Below are positions 1 to 7,551 of a stretch of DNA of 48,005 bases, one piece after another. How positions within the stretch are numbered: position 1 is the first letter of the stretch; every line of letters begins with the position of its first letter. Source of the DNA: Clostridia bacterium (GTDB lineage: Bacteria > Bacillota > Clostridia > Christensenellales > Borkfalkiaceae); assembly GCA_017467345.1 (NCBI GenBank), contig JAFTSI010000047.1, positions 66,360-114,364 on the forward strand. The letters run 5' to 3'. A program made the translations under genes and the position numbers. The notes below the pieces were generated by a model. It had not been told where the DNA came from. It saw nothing but the letters and a program-made list of their open reading frames with translations, and did not search any database.

Positions 1-1362
1 AAAATATTAGATGAAGTTGAAAAAATCACTTCGCCTGCCTTTAAGTCGGTGTCAATAACGGTTAAAAAAATAGTTAGTAATGACGAACTTATAAACAACG
101 AAATATTTAATTATCTAAAAAAAGGCTATCCGTCGGTGGCGATATTTTTAAAGCAAAGTGATGTTCGTTCAACGGTTTTTGGCGATAATGTTAAATATGT
201 AATTCGCTTTTCAAAAGACAATGCCGATTACATAAAGAAAAACGGTGTGCTTATAACCTTAAACGAATATTTGGCAACCAAGTTTTGTTCAGAGTTTATA
301 GGTGATATTGAAATCAAAGAAAACGAAGAACACATTGACTTAACTTCTCAAGATGTGTTTGAAAGCGAACTTGAAAAAATACAGCGCAGAACTATTAAGG
401 TTTTAGACCCCGTTGTTATTGACGATTTAACAATGGGTAATATCGCCTTTTACATTGAAGATTCCACCGAAGGTAGCGTTACCGTTTGTGGTAAAATAAC
501 CGAAATTACAGAGCGCGAAACCAAATCTGGCAAGCCCTTTTTCATTATTCATTTAGATGACACAACCGGCAAAACAAGTGGCGTGTATTTTACCAAAAAG
601 AACACCTACGAAAAGATAAGGCTATTGCAAGTTGGTGATGCAATAATCGTTAGGGGAAATATGGGCGAATATAATGGTAAACCGTCATTTACCATTGATA
701 AAATAAATAGATGCACTTTCCCAGAAGATTTTGTTAAAGAAGGCAAGTTTAAATCGGGCGCGCCAAAAGAATATAAAAACATATTCCCAGAAAAAGCCGA
801 AACGGTAAGGAACGCAACTTTCTTTGATAGTGGTTCTTTGCCAGAAGAACTAACAAACTCTACTTATGTAGTGTTTGATATAGAAACCACAGGGCTTGAC
901 CTAATGAATAACGGCATAACCGAAATAGGCGCAGTAAAAATTGAAAAGGGAAGAATAGTAGAACAATGGACCACCTTAATAAAGCCCGATTATCCTATTC
1001 CACCAAACATAACAGAACTTACTGGCATTGACGAAGAAATGGTTAAAAACTGCCCCAAAATAGGCGCAGTATTGCCAGATTTTATGAAGTTTATAAACGG
1101 CGCGATATTAGTTGCACATAACGCAGAGTTTGATGTAAAGTTCATAAAGCGATTTGCCGCAATGGAAGAGTTTGATGTAAACAACAAGGTATTAGACACG
1201 CTTGAACTTTCAAGAAAGTATATGCCATCATTAAGGAAGAACGATTTGCATACTTTGGCAGACTATTTTGGAATAATATTCCGCCACCACCGTGCATTAA
1301 GTGATGCGTATGCAACGGCAGAAGTATTTATAGAACTTATGAAGATGAAAAACTCAAAATAA
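1..1362 (+). CDS. PolC-like OB-fold plus DEDDh 3'-5' exonuclease, 5' end outside window
   Basis: The frame is open from the first base, so the true start is probably upstream; the first internal start is GTG at 49. An OB-fold-like segment lies around nucleotides 430-710. It is followed directly by a DnaQ/PolC-type exonuclease with all three motifs: FDIETTG (DxE, near 874-894), AHNAEFD (near 1114-1134) and HHRALSD (near 1285-1305). The gene sits where polC lies in Firmicutes, just before rimP-nusA. Full PolC (about 1,400 residues) has a PHP domain split around the exonuclease and then the polymerase. Here PHP and polymerase are absent and the gene ends cleanly 39 codons after the last exonuclease motif region begins. 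I infer a stand-alone proofreading or repair nuclease derived from PolC. Confidence 0.85.
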   Translation, partial: KILDEVEKITSPAFKSVSITVKKIVSNDELINNEIFNYLKKGYPSVAIFLKQSDVRSTVFGDNVKYVIRFSKDNADYIKKNGVLITLNEYLATKFCSEFIGDIEIKENEEHIDLTSQDVFESELEKIQRRTIKVLDPVVIDDLTMGNIAFYIEDSTEGSVTVCGKITEITERETKSGKPFFIIHLDDTTGKTSGVYFTKKNTYEKIRLLQVGDAIIVRGNMGEYNGKPSFTIDKINRCTFPEDFVKEGKFKSGAPKEYKNIFPEKAETVRNATFFDSGSLPEELTNSTYVVFDIETTGLDLMNNGITEIGAVKIEKGRIVEQWTTLIKPDYPIPPNITELTGIDEEMVKNCPKIGAVLPDFMKFINGAILVAHNAEFDVKFIKRFAAMEEFDVNNKVLDTLELSRKYMPSLRKNDLHTLADYFGIIFRHHRALSDAYATAEVFIELMKMKNSK

Positions 1363-1380
1363 AAAAGTTTGAAAAAATAC

Positions 1381-1412
1381 TTGCAAAACAAGTTATTATA
1401 TGTTAATATAAT
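1381..1412 (+). promoter_or_regulatory. Possible promoter for the rimP-nusA-infB operon
   Basis: A perfect TATAAT lies at 1407-1412. The only upstream match is TTGCAA at 1381-1386 with an over-long 20-base spacer, so the -35 is weak. It sits in the 118-base gap before rimP and just upstream of a terminator-like hairpin. Confidence 0.4.
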
Positions 1413-1436
1413 AGCAGTTCATATGTGCTTAACTTA

Positions 1437-1468
1437 TGAGAACGGATTTCCGTTCTCATTATTTTTTG
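1437..1468 (+). terminator. Terminator-like hairpin (attenuator) in the rimP leader
   Basis: TGAGAACGGA pairs perfectly with TCCGTTCTCA around a 2-base loop, followed by TTATTTTTTG. It lies between the putative promoter and the rimP ribosome-binding site. It could end upstream transcripts or attenuate the rimP-nusA operon. A NusA-responsive role is inference. Confidence 0.6.
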
Positions 1469-1480
1469 TAAGGAGCAAAA

Positions 1481-1945
1481 ATGAAAATAAAAGAATTAGA
1501 TAAACTTCAAACCTTTTTGCAAGAGATAGCAACCCCCTTAAATATTGAAGTAATTGAAGTGGAGTTTAAGCAAGGCAAAAACCCAGAACTCACCATTTAT
1601 ATTGATAAAGACGGCGGTGTTGACCTTGACACTTGCGAACTATTCCACAACGCGATTTTTGACCCCATTGATGAGTTTGACTTAACTTATGGCCAGTCAT
1701 ACACATTAAATGTATCGTCGCCAGGGGTAGATAGGCCCTTCAAAACGGAAAAAGATTATTTGAGCCACATAGGTAAAATGGTAGAGATAAAACTTTATTC
1801 GTCAATAAAAGGCAAAAAGTTTTTAGAAGGCACATTGCTTTCGTATGATGGCGAAAGAGTGGTGGTAAAAATTGATGAAAAAACCACCCTTTCAATTGAA
1901 CTAAAAAACATAGTCAAAATGAACGAATATATCGCATTTGACTAA
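1481..1945 (+). CDS. rimP: Ribosome maturation factor RimP
   Basis: A 154-residue protein with the RimP layout. The N-terminal alpha/beta domain contains VEVEFKQGKNPELTIYIDKDG-type strands, then VDLDTCE, a YTLNVSSPGVDRPF motif (the conserved 'SPGxxRPL' signature of the family), and a C-terminal SH3-like barrel from about residue 90. RimP binds the free 30S subunit and assists its maturation. The ATG at 1481 follows the Shine-Dalgarno AAGGAG at about 1469. The gene is immediately upstream of nusA, the normal order in Bacillota. Confidence 0.93.
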   Translation: MKIKELDKLQTFLQEIATPLNIEVIEVEFKQGKNPELTIYIDKDGGVDLDTCELFHNAIFDPIDEFDLTYGQSYTLNVSSPGVDRPFKTEKDYLSHIGKMVEIKLYSSIKGKKFLEGTLLSYDGERVVVKIDEKTTLSIELKNIVKMNEYIAFD

Positions 1946-1995
1946 AAAATAAAACAAAAAAATAATTATTTGAAATAAACTTAGGAGAGAAAACT

Positions 1996-2523
1996 ATGAT
2001 AAGTAAAGATTTCTTTTCGGCTTTAGAAGCCCTTGAACAAGAAAAAGGCATTGCGCAAGCAGACTTTATATCGGCATTAGAAAACGCCCTTGAAATATCT
2101 TACAAAAAGTATTCGGGCGACGCGTCGGCAGTAAGAGTAAAACTTGATGCTGAACGCCACACCATAAAGTTTTTAAGCGTTAAAAAAGTAGTAGCCGAAG
2201 TTACCGACCCAGAAAAGGAAATCGCGCTTGAAGATGCAGTATTAATTAAAAAGAGCATCAAAGAAGGCGACGAACTTATAAACGAATTCTTCCCCAAAGA
2301 AGATTTTGGCAGAATTATCGTTCAAAACGCAAGGCAAGTTATTATGCAAAAACTCCGTGAAATTGAAAGAAACAACACGGTTAGCGAATTTGAAGATAAA
2401 GAAGGCGAACTTATGGTTTGCACCGTTAGAAGAATTGAAGGCGGTAATGTATATGTAGAAATCGGTGGTAGCCAAATTGAAGGTGTATTAATGCCACGCG
2501 ACCAAGTTCCAGGCGAAAAGTAA
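1996..2523 (+). CDS. nusA: Transcription factor NusA, N-terminal part (ends at in-frame TAA)
   Basis: This 175-residue segment holds the NusA N-terminal RNA-polymerase-binding domain (about 1-125) and the first half of the S1 domain, ending IEGVLMPRDQVPGEK. The start follows TTAGGAGAG. It stops at TAA 2521-2523. The downstream segment at 2545 is in the same frame and resumes the S1 domain without loss. Read through, 1996-3078 gives about 360 residues, the normal NusA length. By family comparison the stop sits where other NusA proteins often have Tyr. Either the sequence carries a base error, the gene is broken, or the stop is read through; the sequence cannot decide. Confidence 0.85.
   Translation: MISKDFFSALEALEQEKGIAQADFISALENALEISYKKYSGDASAVRVKLDAERHTIKFLSVKKVVAEVTDPEKEIALEDAVLIKKSIKEGDELINEFFPKEDFGRIIVQNARQVIMQKLREIERNNTVSEFEDKEGELMVCTVRRIEGGNVYVEIGGSQIEGVLMPRDQVPGEK
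2521..2523 (+). other. In-frame TAA inside nusA
   Basis: The codons around it read GAA AAG TAA GAA CTT AAC. Both flanks are good NusA S1-domain sequence in one frame, so a single substitution explains the interruption. No Shine-Dalgarno is seen for a restart at the GTG 2545. Confidence 0.9.
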
Positions 2524-2544
2524 GAACTTAACCAAAAACTCAAT

Positions 2545-3078
2545 GTGTTTGTTAAAAAGGTTAAGAATATGGGCAAGCAAGCGCAAGTATTAGTATCAAG
2601 AACTTCAAACGGTTTAGTTCGTAGGCTTTTTGAAAACGAAGTGCCAGAAATCAAACAAGGCATTGTAGTTATCAAAGGCATTGAAAGAGAGCCAGGTCAA
2701 CGCACCAAAATTGCAATCCATAGCGAAGACCCATCAGTTGATGCAATAGGTGCTTGTATCGGTAACAAAGGCGTTCGTGTAAACGCAATCGTTGAACAAC
2801 TTGGTGGCGAAAAGATTGATGTTATTCCTTGGAGTGAAAACCCACTTGAGTTTATAGCAAAAGCCCTTTCACCTGCAAAGGTATTGCAAGTTATTGAACT
2901 TGATGAAAAGAGCGCAAGAGTAATCGTTCCTGATGATAAACTTTCACTTGCAATCGGCAAGAGTGGTCAAAATGCTCGCCTTGCAGTTCGTTTAACTGGC
3001 TGGAAAATAGATGTTAAAAGCGAATCAAGCGCAATGGCAGAAATGAATATTCCCGAAAACGAAGGGGAAATAGAATAA
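2545..3078 (+). CDS. nusA: Transcription factor NusA, C-terminal part (rest of S1, KH1, KH2)
   Basis: The segment opens with the end of the S1 domain (VLVSRTSNGLVRRLFENEVPEI). It continues with the two KH RNA-binding domains, including REPGQRTKIAI, IGNKGVRVNAIV and LAIGKSGQNARLAVRLTGW, then a short acidic tail. The GTG at 2545 is merely the first possible start after the in-frame TAA; the frame is already open from 2524. No ribosome-binding site precedes it, so independent translation looks unlikely. Normal NusA binds RNA polymerase and nascent RNA to control pausing, termination and antitermination. Confidence 0.85.
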   Translation: MFVKKVKNMGKQAQVLVSRTSNGLVRRLFENEVPEIKQGIVVIKGIEREPGQRTKIAIHSEDPSVDAIGACIGNKGVRVNAIVEQLGGEKIDVIPWSENPLEFIAKALSPAKVLQVIELDEKSARVIVPDDKLSLAIGKSGQNARLAVRLTGWKIDVKSESSAMAEMNIPENEGEIE

Positions 3079-3081
3079 TTT

Positions 3082-3351
3082 ATGGCAGAAAAGAAAATCC
3101 CTATGCGTATGTGTATAGCCTGCAAGGAAATGAAACCTAAAAGGGAATTATTACGCATAGTAAAATCTGGCGAAGAAATAAGCCTTGACTTAACAGGCAA
3201 GAAAAACGGCAGGGGCGCATACATATGCGATAATCCTGAGTGTATCGCGCGCCTTAAAAAACAAAAATTACTAAACAAAGTTTTCTCTACCGCAGTAGAT
3301 GATGAAGTTTACGCTAAAATTGAGGAGGAGTTCCTTGCAAGAAAAAACTAA
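3082..3351 (+). CDS. ylxR: YlxR/RnpM family RNA-binding protein
   Basis: An 89-residue basic protein with the family signature RMCIACKEMKPKRELLRIV near the N-terminus and GRGAYIC in the middle. YlxR is encoded between nusA and ylxQ in Bacillota; it has been described as a nucleoid-associated regulator and as an RNase P modulator (RnpM). The ATG lies 3 bases after the nusA stop. The 3' end overlaps the start of ylxQ. Confidence 0.92.
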   Translation: MAEKKIPMRMCIACKEMKPKRELLRIVKSGEEISLDLTGKKNGRGAYICDNPECIARLKKQKLLNKVFSTAVDDEVYAKIEEEFLARKN

Positions 3352-3649
3352 AACGGAAACCTATATCGGTTTTTCGGTGCGTAGCCGAAAATGTAAAATA
3401 GGTGTAAACGCGGTAGCCACTCTAAAAAAAGCCGAACTTGTGCTTGTGTGCAGTTCGGCAAGCGAAAACACTAAAAACGAAGCGCAAAAGTTAGCGCAAA
3501 AGTTAAGGTGTGAAATAATTATTTTAGGCACTAAACTGCTTGCAGAAATGGTGCATAAAGAAAACGCCAAAGTTATGGCAATAACCGATAAGGCTTTGGC
3601 AAAAGCGATTATAGAAAACGCGGAAAAAGATTTAAAAGGTATAAACTGA
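3335..3649 (+). CDS. ylxQ: YlxQ, ribosomal protein L7Ae-like
   Basis: A 104-residue L7Ae/L30e-fold protein: VRSRKCKIGVNAVATLKKAELVLVCSSASENTK, then LRCEIIILGTKLLAEMV. The frame is open upstream to an ATG at 3299. The TTG at 3335 is preferred because a strong GAGGAGG lies at 3322-3328, well placed and inside the end of ylxR. This overlap suggests translational coupling. YlxQ binds RNA kink-turns and is a normal member of the nusA-infB operon. Confidence 0.87.
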   Translation: MQEKTKTETYIGFSVRSRKCKIGVNAVATLKKAELVLVCSSASENTKNEAQKLAQKLRCEIIILGTKLLAEMVHKENAKVMAITDKALAKAIIENAEKDLKGIN

Positions 3650-3662
3650 CGGGAGATATAAA

Positions 3663-4055
3663 ATGGCAGAAACAAAATCCTACATTAAAATTGCTAACGA
3701 CATATTGCAAAGCGGTAACATTGCAAGTTTACGCGAAGAAATTGCTAAAACACTTTCTGGTGTAAAATCTTATCGCACGGCTATTAATGAGCGTTTGAAA
3801 GGTTTTGAAGAAAAGAAAAAGCAAGAAGAACTTGCTTTAAAAGAAGCGCAAGTTAATGCTCAAGCCTTACCTGAAACGGTAACCGAAACACCTGAAAATA
3901 AGGTAGTTGAACCCAAAGAAAAGGTGGAAAAAGTTGAAAAGGTAGAAAAGGTTGAAAAGGTAGAAAAAGAAGAAAAGGTTGAAAAAGTTGAAGAACAACC
4001 TAAATTAGATGCGCCTACCGAAGTAGCAAAACCAGAAGAAAAGAAGGAAGAGTAA
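3663..4055 (+). CDS. infB: Translation initiation factor IF-2, N-terminal extension (ends at in-frame TAA)
   Basis: A 130-residue segment with a predicted helical start (MAETKSYIKIANDILQSGNI), a charged linker and a run of VEK tripeptides, typical of the variable IF-2 N-terminus. The ATG follows CGGGAGAT. It ends at TAA 4053-4055. The frame stays open and continues straight into the conserved IF-2 body, so 3663-6218 reads as one 851-residue protein interrupted once. Unlike in nusA, every conserved IF-2 domain lies after the stop. Confidence 0.75.
   Translation: MAETKSYIKIANDILQSGNIASLREEIAKTLSGVKSYRTAINERLKGFEEKKKQEELALKEAQVNAQALPETVTETPENKVVEPKEKVEKVEKVEKVEKVEKEEKVEKVEEQPKLDAPTEVAKPEEKKEE
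3918..3995 (+). repeat. Tandem 9-base repeat encoding EKV/VEK units
   Basis: About eight imperfect GAAAAGGTN-type units encode EKVEKVEKVEKV with one EKE interruption. The tract is slippage-prone and lies about 60 bases before the in-frame TAA of infB. Confidence 0.85.
4053..4055 (+). other. In-frame TAA inside infB
   Basis: The codons read GAA GAG TAA AAG CGT CCT. The gene's genuine final stop has a very similar context (AAA GAG TAA AGG). The downstream frame contains no other stop before the IF-2 body. Confidence 0.85.
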
Positions 4056-4073
4056 AAGCGTCCTTCATTTATC

Positions 4074-6218
4074 GTGCGCCACGAAGACCCACATCCACAA
4101 CCCGTTAGAAACACATACACGCCATCAAGCGAAAATAAATCGTTCAAGCCCCGTCAAGAAGGTGGCAAGCCCTATGAAAAGAAACCACAAGGCGATAGGC
4201 CACAAAACAAGGGCGCAGGCTTTAAAAAGCCCAACGAAACATATATTGCTCCACCTGTCATTGAAAAACAAGACAAGCGTGGCACAAAGAAAAAGCAAAA
4301 CAACGAGCGTAACTACGAAGAAAAGCATGTTCTCAACAAGCGCGCTTTAATCAAAAACCAAGTTAGCATTGACGATTTTGATGAAAATAAAACTGGATAT
4401 CGTAAGTTCCGCCCTGTTAAAAAGGATAAAAAGCAGGCAGAAAGCCAAGTAATAAAAATTGAAAAGGCAGTAATCAACACCGAAATAATACCTTTAAAGG
4501 TATTAAGCGAAAAAATCGGTATAACTGCTGCCGAAATTACCAAGCGCCTATTTAAAGAAGGCATAATGAAAACTATTAACGACTCTATTGATTTTGATAC
4601 AGCCGCTTTCATTGCCGACGATTTAGGTATAGAACTTGAACTTAAACTTGATAAAACTGCCGAAGATGTTCTTGCCCAAAACTTTGAAGGCGAAACTGAT
4701 GACGCATCAAGTTTAGTTCGCCGTCCACCAGTTGTAACTGTTATGGGGCATGTAGACCACGGCAAAACAAGTATTCTTGATAGAATTAGAAAAACAAATG
4801 TAACCGCGGGCGAAGCAGGTGGTATTACTCAACATATAGGTGCATACCAAGTAACCGTTGACGGAAAGGTAATCACTTTCTTAGATACCCCCGGCCACGC
4901 AGCATTTACATCAATGCGTGCAAGGGGCGCGCAAGTAACCGATATAGCAATATTAGTTGTCGCTGCCGACGACGGTATAATGCCCCAAACCATAGAGGCA
5001 ATCAACCACGCAAAAGCGGCAGATGTTCCTATTATCGTTGCAGTAAACAAAATAGATAAACCAGAAGCAAACATTGAAAAGGTAAAAACAGGCTTAACTG
5101 ACCACGGCATACTCCCTGAAGAATGGGGTGGTGATGCTATTATTTGCCCAGTATCAGCAAAAACTGGCGAAGGATTTGATAACCTTTTAGAAAGTGTAAA
5201 CCTACTTGCCGAAATCAAAGATATGAAAGCCAACCCCAACAGAAAATGTAAGGGCGCAGTAATTGAAGCGAAACTTGACCAAAGCAAAGGTCCTATCGCA
5301 ACCATACTTGTTCAAAACGGAACACTTAAAGTTGGCGATAGCGTAGTAGTAGGCACAGTTACTGGTAAAATTAGGGCTATGGTAGACCATATGGGTAGGC
5401 GCGTAACAAGTGCAGGTCCATCAACACCAGTATCAATTATGGGCTTAGATGATGTTCCAGATGCAGGCGATATTTTATACGCAGTTGAGCAAGAAAAACT
5501 TTCAAAACTTGTTGCAGAAGAGCGTAAGAATAAAGAGCGTGAAGATATGATTAAAGCATCACAAAAAATCACGCTTGATGATGTATTTAGCAAAATTGCC
5601 GAAGGCGAAGTTAAGGTGCTTAACCTTATCGTTAAAGCAGATGTTAAAGGTAGTGTAGAAGCCGTTAAACAGTCAATGGAAAAACTCTCTAACGAACAAG
5701 TTAGGGTAAATGTAATCCACGCAGTAGCAGGCGCAATCAACGAAAGCGATATTATGCTTGCGCAATCATCACAAGCAATCATTATCGGCTTTAATGTTCG
5801 CCTTGACTCAAATGCGAAAAAGGTTGCAGAACATAGTGGCGTAGATATCAAACTTTATAGGGTTATTTACGAAGCCATTGAAGATGTTGAAAAGGCGCTT
5901 AAAGGTATGCTTGCACCCAAGTTTACCGAAGTATATCTTGGTAAAGCCGAAGTTAGAGAAGTGTTCAAAATCTCTGGTGTTGGCCAAGTTGCAGGTTGCT
6001 ATGTAGTTGAAGGCAAGATTTTAAGAAACAGCAAACTCCGTATCTATCGTGATGACATTATGATTTGCGAAGGTAATGTATTGCAATTAAAACGCTTTAA
6101 AGATGATGTTAAAGAAGTTGGCACAGGCTTTGAATGTGGTATTTCAATTGAAAGATTTAACGACATCAAGGTTGGCGACTTTATTGAAAGTTATCAAGTA
6201 GAAGAAAGCAAAGAGTAA
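4074..6218 (+). CDS. infB: Translation initiation factor IF-2, main body
   Basis: This 714-residue segment contains an IF2_N domain (about residues 133-190), the GTPase G-domain with GHVDHGKT (G1), DTPGH (G3) and NKID (G4), then domain II, domain III and the fMet-tRNA-binding C-terminal domain (VGQVAGCYVVEGKILRNSKLRIYRD region). The first start after the in-frame TAA is GTG 4074, with no clear Shine-Dalgarno. E. coli makes a shorter IF-2 isoform from an internal GUG, so a restart here is conceivable. IF-2 places initiator tRNA on the 30S subunit and promotes subunit joining. Confidence 0.93.
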   Translation: MRHEDPHPQPVRNTYTPSSENKSFKPRQEGGKPYEKKPQGDRPQNKGAGFKKPNETYIAPPVIEKQDKRGTKKKQNNERNYEEKHVLNKRALIKNQVSIDDFDENKTGYRKFRPVKKDKKQAESQVIKIEKAVINTEIIPLKVLSEKIGITAAEITKRLFKEGIMKTINDSIDFDTAAFIADDLGIELELKLDKTAEDVLAQNFEGETDDASSLVRRPPVVTVMGHVDHGKTSILDRIRKTNVTAGEAGGITQHIGAYQVTVDGKVITFLDTPGHAAFTSMRARGAQVTDIAILVVAADDGIMPQTIEAINHAKAADVPIIVAVNKIDKPEANIEKVKTGLTDHGILPEEWGGDAIICPVSAKTGEGFDNLLESVNLLAEIKDMKANPNRKCKGAVIEAKLDQSKGPIATILVQNGTLKVGDSVVVGTVTGKIRAMVDHMGRRVTSAGPSTPVSIMGLDDVPDAGDILYAVEQEKLSKLVAEERKNKEREDMIKASQKITLDDVFSKIAEGEVKVLNLIVKADVKGSVEAVKQSMEKLSNEQVRVNVIHAVAGAINESDIMLAQSSQAIIIGFNVRLDSNAKKVAEHSGVDIKLYRVIYEAIEDVEKALKGMLAPKFTEVYLGKAEVREVFKISGVGQVAGCYVVEGKILRNSKLRIYRDDIMICEGNVLQLKRFKDDVKEVGTGFECGISIERFNDIKVGDFIESYQVEESKE

Positions 6219-6226
6219 AGGTAGTT

Positions 6227-6601
6227 ATGCAAAGAAGAAGAAACCCGAACAGAACGGATAGGGTAAATGCAGAGTTTACCAAAGATATTTACGATATCAT
6301 AACACGCAAACTCAAAAACCCACTCATAACCGAAATGTTCAGTATAGTAAAAATGGATACCAGTAAAGATTTATCCAGCGCAAAGGTGTATATAAGTGTG
6401 TATTCTGGCTCACCAGAAAGGCGCGCCACCACTTTTAGCGCAATAGTAAGCGAAGCCAAGCGTATAAGATACGAACTTGCCAAAGTTTCGGCAACAAGAA
6501 CTGTGCCCGAACTCCGTTTCGTATTAGACGATTCTATGGAATATGGCGACAAAATGGATAAACTTTTCAAGGCTATTGAAAAGGGTGAAAACAATGATTA
6601 A
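6227..6601 (+). CDS. rbfA: Ribosome-binding factor A
   Basis: A 124-residue single KH-like-domain protein. RTDRVNAEFTKDIYDIITRKLKNP at the start, SSAKVYISVYSG, and VPELRFVLDDSMEYGDKMDKLF near the end are the standard RbfA blocks. It acts in late 30S maturation. It follows infB by 8 bases. The ylxP gene found between infB and rbfA in Bacillus is absent. Confidence 0.93.
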   Translation: MQRRRNPNRTDRVNAEFTKDIYDIITRKLKNPLITEMFSIVKMDTSKDLSSAKVYISVYSGSPERRATTFSAIVSEAKRIRYELAKVSATRTVPELRFVLDDSMEYGDKMDKLFKAIEKGENND

Positions 6602-7550
6602 CCTAAATAAATTAGCAGAAAAAATTAAGGGCGAAACATCCGTCGCTCTTTTTCTGCATATAAGACCTGATGGCGACGCAATAGGTTCTGCGCTTGCATT
6701 AAAGGGTGCGCTAACAAAACTTGGCATAAAGGTAGATGCCTATTGTGATGATACAATCCCCGAAAGGTTTTGGTATTTAAAAGGCGCAACCGAAATTAAA
6801 AACGGCGAAATAGAGGGCGAATACTCTGCTTTAATAGCAGTAGATAGCGCAGAAATTAATAGGCTTGGCAAGTATGCAGTTTTATTTAACGAATTCAAAA
6901 ACACCTATTTAATTGACCATCACGAAACAAACCGTGGCTACTCTAAAAACGATTATGTTTTAGGATTATCTGCTAACTGCGTAAATATATTTGCGCTTAT
7001 AAACGAATTAAATGTTGAAATTGATAGCGATATTGCTAACGCGCTTGCAACAGGAATACTTACCGATACAGGCAACTTAAAACATAAAGGGGTAGAAAGT
7101 TCAACAATTCATACCCTTGCTACATTAGTAGAAAAGGGCGCAGATTTAAACCTAATAAACTATAAAATGTTTACAGCCCAGTCGCCAGCGCGCGCAAAAT
7201 TATTTGGCTTAACTATGCAAAAAATCCGTTATTTTAAGGACGGAAAAATTGCAATAGCAACGGTTAGCCAAGTAAATATTAGTTTAAGTGGCGCAAAGCA
7301 AGATGAAACGGAAGGTTTTATTGATTTTGTTATGGGTATAACTGGTGTTGAAGTGGGTGCTTGCCTACTTGAACTTGAAAACAATAAATATAAAATCAGT
7401 TTGCGTGGCAAAAGCACAAATGTAGCCGAAATTGCCGAAGTTTTCGGTGGTGGTGGCCACATTTTAGCAAGTGGTTGTCAAATTAAAGGTGAGCATGAAG
7501 AAGTTATAGATAAACTTGTTTATGCTTGCAAGCAACACATCAAGGAATAA
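6594..7550 (+). CDS. nrnA: DHH-family oligoribonuclease/pAp phosphatase NrnA
   Basis: A 318-residue DHH/DHHA1 phosphoesterase. The metal-binding motifs are RPDGDAIGS, AVDSAE and LIDHHETN, and the C-terminal DHHA1 ends with the glycine-rich FGGGGHILASGC. The frame is open further upstream, but ATG 6594 matches the family N-terminus (NLNKLAEKIKGETSVALFLHIRPDGD). It has an AAAGGGTG ribosome-binding site inside rbfA and overlaps the rbfA stop by 8 bases. NrnA degrades nano-RNAs and 3'-phosphoadenosine-5'-phosphate. It is a usual neighbour of rbfA and truB. Confidence 0.92.
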   Translation: MINLNKLAEKIKGETSVALFLHIRPDGDAIGSALALKGALTKLGIKVDAYCDDTIPERFWYLKGATEIKNGEIEGEYSALIAVDSAEINRLGKYAVLFNEFKNTYLIDHHETNRGYSKNDYVLGLSANCVNIFALINELNVEIDSDIANALATGILTDTGNLKHKGVESSTIHTLATLVEKGADLNLINYKMFTAQSPARAKLFGLTMQKIRYFKDGKIAIATVSQVNISLSGAKQDETEGFIDFVMGITGVEVGACLLELENNKYKISLRGKSTNVAEIAEVFGGGGHILASGCQIKGEHEEVIDKLVYACKQHIKE

Positions 7551-7551
7551 A

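Noticed and set aside
2521..4055. Global reassignment of TAA to an amino acid
   Set aside because: Most genes in the window (for example rimP, rbfA, nrnA, truB, dnaK) end correctly at TAA, so it acts as a normal stop.
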